Of a stretch of 16,279 nt of DNA, positions 7,212 through 13,800 are shown one piece after another; positions within the stretch are counted from its first letter, which is position 1, and each line of letters starts with the position of its first letter. The translations under genes were made by a program, and so were the position numbers. Under the pieces are notes generated by a model. It saw only the letters and a list, made by a program, of their open reading frames with translations, was not told the DNA's origin and did no database searches. Source of the stretch: JBKHBT01 sp046542255 (GTDB lineage: Bacteria > UBP14 > UBA6098 > JBKHBT01); the NCBI GenBank assembly GCA_046542255.1, contig JBKHBT010000076.1:1-16279 (forward strand), given 5' to 3'.

Positions 7212-7240
7212 AATTTACAGCTATTTATTCATTTTGTCAA
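7212..7240 (-). promoter_or_regulatory. Sigma70-like promoter of the deacetylase-like gene
   Basis: The minus strand reads TTGACA (complement of 7235-7240), 17 bp, then TAAATT (complement of 7212-7217). The -35 box is perfect, the -10 box 4 of 6. Transcription would start near 7205, leaving a very short leader that contains GGAAAGG (7198-7204). Confidence 0.5.
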
Positions 7241-7571
7241 TGCTAAGATTTTATCCAGACCATGCTTCATAATAGCTAAAACATCCGTAAAAGCATTTTT
7301 CGATTACTTCGACAGGCTCACGGGTGAGTTCTAAAGAGATTATGTCAAATTACTCTTACATAACTATATTGTATCTAAACCTGGTTTTAGAAGAGATTTT
7401 GATATTGCTAGTTTTTCTATTTTTCAAAAATAATAAGGCACTATGGTTTATATATATAGAGATTGACTTTTATGATTTTTTTCTATATATTTTCATTCAA
7501 CTAAATGTGTAAATGGGGCACATTTTACATTTTTTTAGGCTATGCTGATGTATCTTTTGTTATTTGGTTTA

Positions 7572-7588
7572 TTGTTTTACCAAAACAA
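7572..7588. repeat. 17-bp inverted repeat, possible operator
   Basis: TTGTTTTACCAAAACAA has perfect 7-bp arms around ACC. TTTGGT (7563-7568) can alternatively pair with ACCAAA (7579-7584). Its position about 250 bp upstream of the giant gene would fit a regulator site, but no protein can be assigned. Confidence 0.4.
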
Positions 7589-7821
7589 CATTGGCTTAGA
7601 TAGATATAAGGGTAGAATGGGAGAGAATATTCTTAAAATACGTTGTCAGTTTTCGGCAATCTATAATCAAAAAAATTGTATTGAATGATAGTAAATCAAC
7701 TAAATTATCGAATTACAGATGGTTATATGAATCTAAAAATCTAATATTTAAATTAAATACCCAAGGCTATATGCCGATAAATTTTTCAAATTGAATGGGA
7801 AAAGTAAATAATATGAACAAA

Positions 7822-7828
7822 AAGGAGG
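7822..7828 (+). promoter_or_regulatory. Ribosome binding site for the GTG start of the giant gene
   Basis: AAGGAGG ends 4 nt before GTG at 7833. No ATG in frame is near, and the sequence directly after the GTG encodes a signal peptide, so the GTG start is well supported. Confidence 0.85.
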
Positions 7829-7832
7829 AAAA

Positions 7833-10800
7833 GTGAAAAGACTAGTCATACTAGGACTCTTGCTTTGCATTGCTTTAATGGTAGCCGAGCCCCACCGGGT
7901 AAGCTATCAAGGAAAAATTACGAATGCTTATAATGTAGGTGTTTCAGGCACTTATGATATAACATTCCGTATTTACGATGATGGAATTTATGGAACCAGG
8001 CTGGATATGACCACAGTCTCGGATGTTCCTGTTGATAAGGGTTTATTCACCGTGTATTTTATGGTAGATTTAACACCCGAACAATTGTCTTCAGACCTTT
8101 GGCTGGATATTGAATTCGATGGCGAAAGGATGATTCCAAGACAACTCATCACATCGGAAATCAAAGCGGTTTATTCCGAAAATGCAGGATATGCTATCTC
8201 GGCAGACTCATCGCGAATAGCAGGGACTGCCTATTTTACAGAATATGCTGATTCATCGAGAATCTCGGCGAGTTCTTATTTTGCCGAAGAAGCGGATTCT
8301 GCCAGAATTGCTTATGAAGCCTATATAGCCGATCAGGCTGACACTTCCAGAGTCGCTGGAATTTCTCATTGGGCAGAATATGCAGATTCTTCTCGAATCG
8401 CAGCAACAGCAAATTATTCAGATACTGCCGGCGCAGTCAATTGGGACGATATTCAGGGAATGCCGGATGTCCTTATGGCAGGCATGGACCTTCAGGATGT
8501 AATTTTCGTCGCTAAAAATGGCGATGATGCAATTGCAGACGGTTCTCATCAATTGCCATATCTCACAATCGGCGCAGCAACCGCAGATGCCAGCGGTGGC
8601 GAAGCGATTGTTGTCGCTCCGGGCACATATTCCGAAAATGTTACTCTCCCTGCGAATTGCAATTTCTATGGCTATGGACAGGGCAAGACAATTATCGATG
8701 GACATATCACAACAACCTCCGGTACTTGTGCACTCCAGGATTTCAGCGTCCTGGATCCATGGACTATAACTTTAAATACCACAACCAGTGCCGTAAATAT
8801 TTTCACCTATGGAAATGTAGAAGTCGATGGGGATTTACAGGCATTTAATTTAACCATATGGGAAAGAACCGGTACTGCTCCCGCTCTTAAAGTTAATAGC
8901 GGTATTGTCAGCATTAATTCAGGTACAATCAAAGACGATGCTGGCGGTGGCCATGTTGTTATCAGGCAATATGGTGGGCAAATAGTTCTCAATACCACAC
9001 AGATATTGGGTGGATTGCCATCCACAGCCATTATCAATTCATCTGGCGGCAATTTTGTTGCAACCAATAGTTATATCATGAATGTAGCTGGTGGACTTGC
9101 TGCTAATCTTAATAATGATGGAGATGCAACTACGCCAAATACATTAAATAATGTCCTTTTGGCCGGTAATGTGAATTGTAATTCTTCTGTTACAATTGCT
9201 AATAGCTATGAAGGTGGCAATGTTTATGGCTCCGCTCTTATGGGTATGAAGCATGGCGGTATCCACAGATTCCCACAGAAAGCACAAAGTGGCCTAACCA
9301 CAGTTGACGACAATGATTCGACATTGACAACAAAAAGCTATGTGGATGATAAGTCATTCACAAGGCTGCGCGTTGGCTCATTCCCGTGGAATAATGATTC
9401 GCTTACATTTATCGAAGGCGAAAGAGTTAGCCTAAATTTATCCGGTGATAGCCTTGAGATTGGTTTTGCTGCCGATTCTAATTATATCTATGCACAGGAC
9501 AGCCTATCTCAGGTCGCAGGTTTCTGGGTCGATGGCCCGGGAATTGTCGGCGGCGCTACAAAGACAGGTCCTCGCGAAGTTGCAATGGCTGAAGGCGATG
9601 ATTCATCTGTCGAATATCCATTCCATGGCGAAGCCCAGTATTGGCGTTCGACTGCATTGATAACTGCCGAAGAACTTGCCACAGATGGCGGCGACCTGAC
9701 TTCATTCTTTATCAAACTAGCTGATGTTACATCTACATCACCGAATTTTACCTGGTCGGATTTCCGTGTATGGATCGAGCCTACCGCAGCAACTTCAGTT
9801 CCTGCTGCACCATCTACATGGGATGTTTCTGGAGCGGATGAAGTAATAGCCCCAGCAACACTCGTGCTTCCGAAAGAGCTGGGATGGCATGAAATTACAC
9901 TCGATGTACCATGGACCTATGATGGAACATCGAATCTAATTATTTACTTCGAAGGTATCACTACTCTTGCAACATATACTGCCGATGGCCCGGCATTTTC
10001 TAATAGCGATATGGGAACTGGCGATTATATGGCTTATGCAAGCGATGCTACTTCTTTGCCCACGACATTAATGAATGTTACCTCTCGCCCAGATTTTAAA
10101 TTCAATTTTACTGACGCTACATGGGAAATTGGCGAAGTTAATATGGACGATGGCAATATCATGGCCGATGGCGACATCTATCCACATAGCTTCACATTAA
10201 ATGATACAACCATCACAAGCTGGTATGACCTTTCGAATATTCTTGGTACTGGCGATACATTGTCTGGAACAAGGCATGATACAATCGTTGTCGATAGAGA
10301 TTTCAAAATTATGGGCGAGCTTATTGCCGATTCAATCCAGGCAGTAGGCCCAACTCTTACAATCGATGATACATTGGATGTAAATGGCAATATCTATGGA
10401 CAGAATCTCGATATCAGCGAAAGAGCTGTTATTCGAGACCGCCTTTCGATAACGGGAAATACAACTGTAGGAAATGACCTTATGGTCGGCGGAACAATAT
10501 ATGGTGCTGTTGCTGGTGGCATAGCATTTGATACACTTCAAACAAGAGACTCGACAATTACTGATACATTGGTTGTTGCAAACCAGATGAAAGTATTGGG
10601 CGAACTTATCGCCGATTCGATTCAAGCTGCTGGGGATACGATATTCCTTGATGATATTACAGATATCAATGGCAATACAAATATCGCAGGCCGCCTATAT
10701 GCCCGCGAATCCACATCTGGTGGAACCGAGAGAGCCACTGGTGTTATCGGTAGTGCAGCAACAGATGTTGATGGTGGTGGAGTCAACTCGGCAACTGGCC

Positions 10801-13800
10801 TTTATGGCTGGGCAAGATGGACCGGCGCAGAAGATTTGACACAATCGATTGCCGGCGTTGTTGGTGAGACCGCTCCAGGAAGCGGTGCCAATGCACTCGG
10901 TGCAATGGGTATTGCTAATCATACAAATACCGGAATAAATGCCGGTATCACAGGTTTTGCAAATGACGGTGCAATGGATATCGGTGCGACCGGTGTCTCA
11001 AATTATGCTGATTTTGCTGTCGCTATGGCTGCAGCTCCTGCCGGTGATGTAGCTGTGCTTGGTTTGCAAAATGGTACAAGCGATACCGACTGGGCTGGCT
11101 ATTTCGATGGCAAAGTCGATATTACCGGCGATAATAATATCGGTGGCGATGCCGCTATCGGCGGAAAAGCCAAATCAGACCTCACTCTTGGTGGCGACAA
11201 TGACAGCACACTCACAACAAAGAGCTATGTCGATGCTCAGATGGGTGTTACATCAACCGATATCGATGCCGAAATACATGTCGCCAAAAACGGCGATGAT
11301 GCAACAGGCGATGGCTCTATCGAAAAGCCATTCCTTACTATTGCTGCTGCTGTTGCAGAGGCCGCTACAATTCATCCGACTCATACCTTCGTGACCATTA
11401 TTATCCATACTGGTGAATATCAAGAAGGTATCATTCTTGAAGATGCTGCTCTCGAAAGAGTCTGGATCAAAGGTATCGGTACAGTCAATATCGAGCCTTC
11501 TGCTGGAAATGCTTTCCAGTCAACTGCCAATAATGATAATCTTGCTAAACTCAAGGTCGAGAATATCTCATTCGGTGCACCATTTGTGATTGCAGGTTCA
11601 AGCGGTTCGACTGCATTTGGCGATGTTATATTCAATAATTGTAACTGGGTAGTCGGAAATGGCGGCCGCCATGGAACAATCGACCTTACCGCAGTTAATA
11701 ATTTCACCGTCAAGAATGCATATATCACAGAAACAATGACATTCAATAATTTGAATTGGTCATATTTCGAAAGTTCTCAGATTCAGGGCGATATTGCATT
11801 CAATTATGATGGTTCAGCAATAGCTCCCGATTGGGGTACCGATGCTGCTCAGATTTGGAATGGCATTTATTTCTCCGGTGCACCTACATTCAATGTTTCC
11901 AATGGAGGAACATTTACTCTGGTGCCACAGGGCTGTCGTATAGCATCAACTGATGTTACTTTGCCTGCTGGCGCAACTGTTTACTCTTATAATTCATTCT
12001 TAAGAGGCGAATGGACAGTCGATGGTACGCTCAACCTTAGGAATTCACAGGTTCAGGGCGGAATTGCAGATGCATCCACAGGAACAGTCAATTATGAACA
12101 GTTCGATGCGCAGATTGCAAATACATCAACAGTTCCGGGCGCAACTGTCAAAGAAGCTCTGGATAATATCGATAATAGCCTTGCATTTGATACGCTTTTT
12201 GCAGGCTTAAAGGCAGATGCAACCGATACTGTAGTAGCCTATGATAATTTCAAAGTCCATGGCGAGCTTATTGCTGATTCTATTCAGGCGGTTGGTGATA
12301 CTGTATTTGTCGATGATCATCTAAAGATTGATAATAAAATTATTGGCGACACAATCCATGCAAACAATATCGCAGTTGGACTCGAGGAAGCCGAATTCGA
12401 AATACATTCACTGGGTGAAATGGTTGCTCAGAATGATAATTCTACATCATTCAGGCTACGTGGCCCACAGCATTCTACCGAAGGTACCGATACAGTACAA
12501 TCTTATGCTGGTATCTTCTATCATGATGCCTATAGTAGCACCAGCTCTTCTGGCTTGAAAACTCGTGCGGTATACGGTGCCAATGTCGAAATGGACTTAT
12601 CATTACAGGGCCCAAGACAGGTCAGAATTACTGCTGTCGATGATACTCAACCAGACGGCCAGATCAGAATGGCATCCAGGACAGACCTGGTAATTCACCC
12701 AAGAACTCTTGCCGAACAGAATACAGGAAACTATCTAATGATCGACATGGAAGATGAAACATCATCGGCCACTGCAAATACAAGCCCGGTCGAAATAGCA
12801 ACATCTTCTGGTGATTTATTGCTTAATCCATTTGGAATGCTCTATGTCAATGATAATGCTAAATTTATGGGCAAAGCCAAAAGCGATCTTACGGTAGTTG
12901 GCGATAATGACAGCACTCTCGTAACAAAGAGCTATACCGACAGCCTAAATGCTGTAACAGTTACAGAATTCGACACAATTTACGCAGATACAAAAGTCGA
13001 CATGACAGATACAGTCATTATTTATGATAATATGGCAGTCAAGGGTCATCTCTTTGCCCGTCAGTCCACAACAGGTGGTACTGAGCGTGCAACTGGTATT
13101 GTTGGTTCTGCAGCCACAGATGTAGCAGGTGGCGGAGTTAACTCGGCAACCGGTGTCTACGGTTGGGCAAGATGGACTGGCGTTGAAGATCTTACCCAGT
13201 CTATTGCCGCTTTGGTCGGTGAAACGGCTCCGGGAAGCGGCGCCAATGCTCTTGGTGCAATGGGTATTGCAAATCAGGCAAATACGGGTATTAATGTCGG
13301 TGTTTCCGGTTTTGCTAATGCAGGCGCCAAAGATTTTGGAGTTGCAGGTGCTTCCAATTATGCCGATTTCAATGTAGCGATGGCTGCTGCTCCAGCAGCT
13401 GATATTGCTGTTCTCGGTATGCAGAATGGCTCCGGCGCAACAGACTATGCTGGTTATTTCGATGGCAAAATCAAGGTCACCGAGAAGGCTAAATCTGACC
13501 TGACTCTTATTGGCGATGGCGATTCGACACTTACTACAAAGAGCTATGTCGATGCGCAAATCCTTGCTGGTGGTGCCGACAACCTTGGCAACCACACAGC
13601 GACAATGGACCTGGATATGGCTGCAAACAGCATCGATAATGCCGATTCTGTTAATGCAAATATGATCAATATCGCAGGTTCCACCGACCATCACAATCTG
13701 ATAATCGGTAGTCATATGGATGCATCACCGGCAAACCTTTTTGCTGCTATCGATGCCGAAGTAGAAATCGATACTGCATGGGCGGGAACAGAAACTACTC

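Larger units (their letters stand above)
7241..7832. other. AT-rich intergenic region upstream of the giant gene
   Basis: Together with the short promoter stretch to its left, this is about 640 bp of very AT-rich DNA between divergent genes. A 62-codon plus-strand ORF (7324-7512) is Ile/Leu/Phe/Tyr-rich with no ribosome binding site and is judged spurious. The region holds a perfect inverted repeat (7572-7588) and a consensus TATAAT (7662-7667). The nearest -35-like TTGTCA before that box (7643-7648) is only 13 bp away, so a promoter for the giant gene cannot be fixed. Confidence 0.7.

Noticed and set aside
7305..7328. CTTCGACAGGCTCACGGGTGAG stretch resembling a dispersed bacterial repeat, with CTCAC/GTGAG arms
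   Set aside because: Only one copy is in the window and the 2-base loop cannot form a hairpin.
7324..7512. Short hydrophobic 62-codon ORF in the AT-rich intergenic region
   Set aside because: Composition is explained by AT-rich DNA; no ribosome binding site precedes its ATG and no neighbour supports a small membrane protein, although one cannot be fully excluded.
7643..7667. TTGTCA and TATAAT as a promoter for the giant gene
   Set aside because: The -10 box is perfect, but the spacer is only 13 bp, outside the working range for sigma70 promoters.
7833..7890. Possible lipobox (Cys12) in the giant protein's signal peptide
   Set aside because: The residues before Cys12 are Leu-Leu-Leu, it sits within the hydrophobic core, and a normal signal peptidase I site follows at Ala18.
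12945..13715. 256-codon minus-strand ORF antisense to the giant gene
   Set aside because: It is a shadow of the plus-strand frame: Cys/Ile-rich composition produced by reverse-complementing Asp/Gly/Ala/Asn codons, with no ribosome binding site or recognisable domain.
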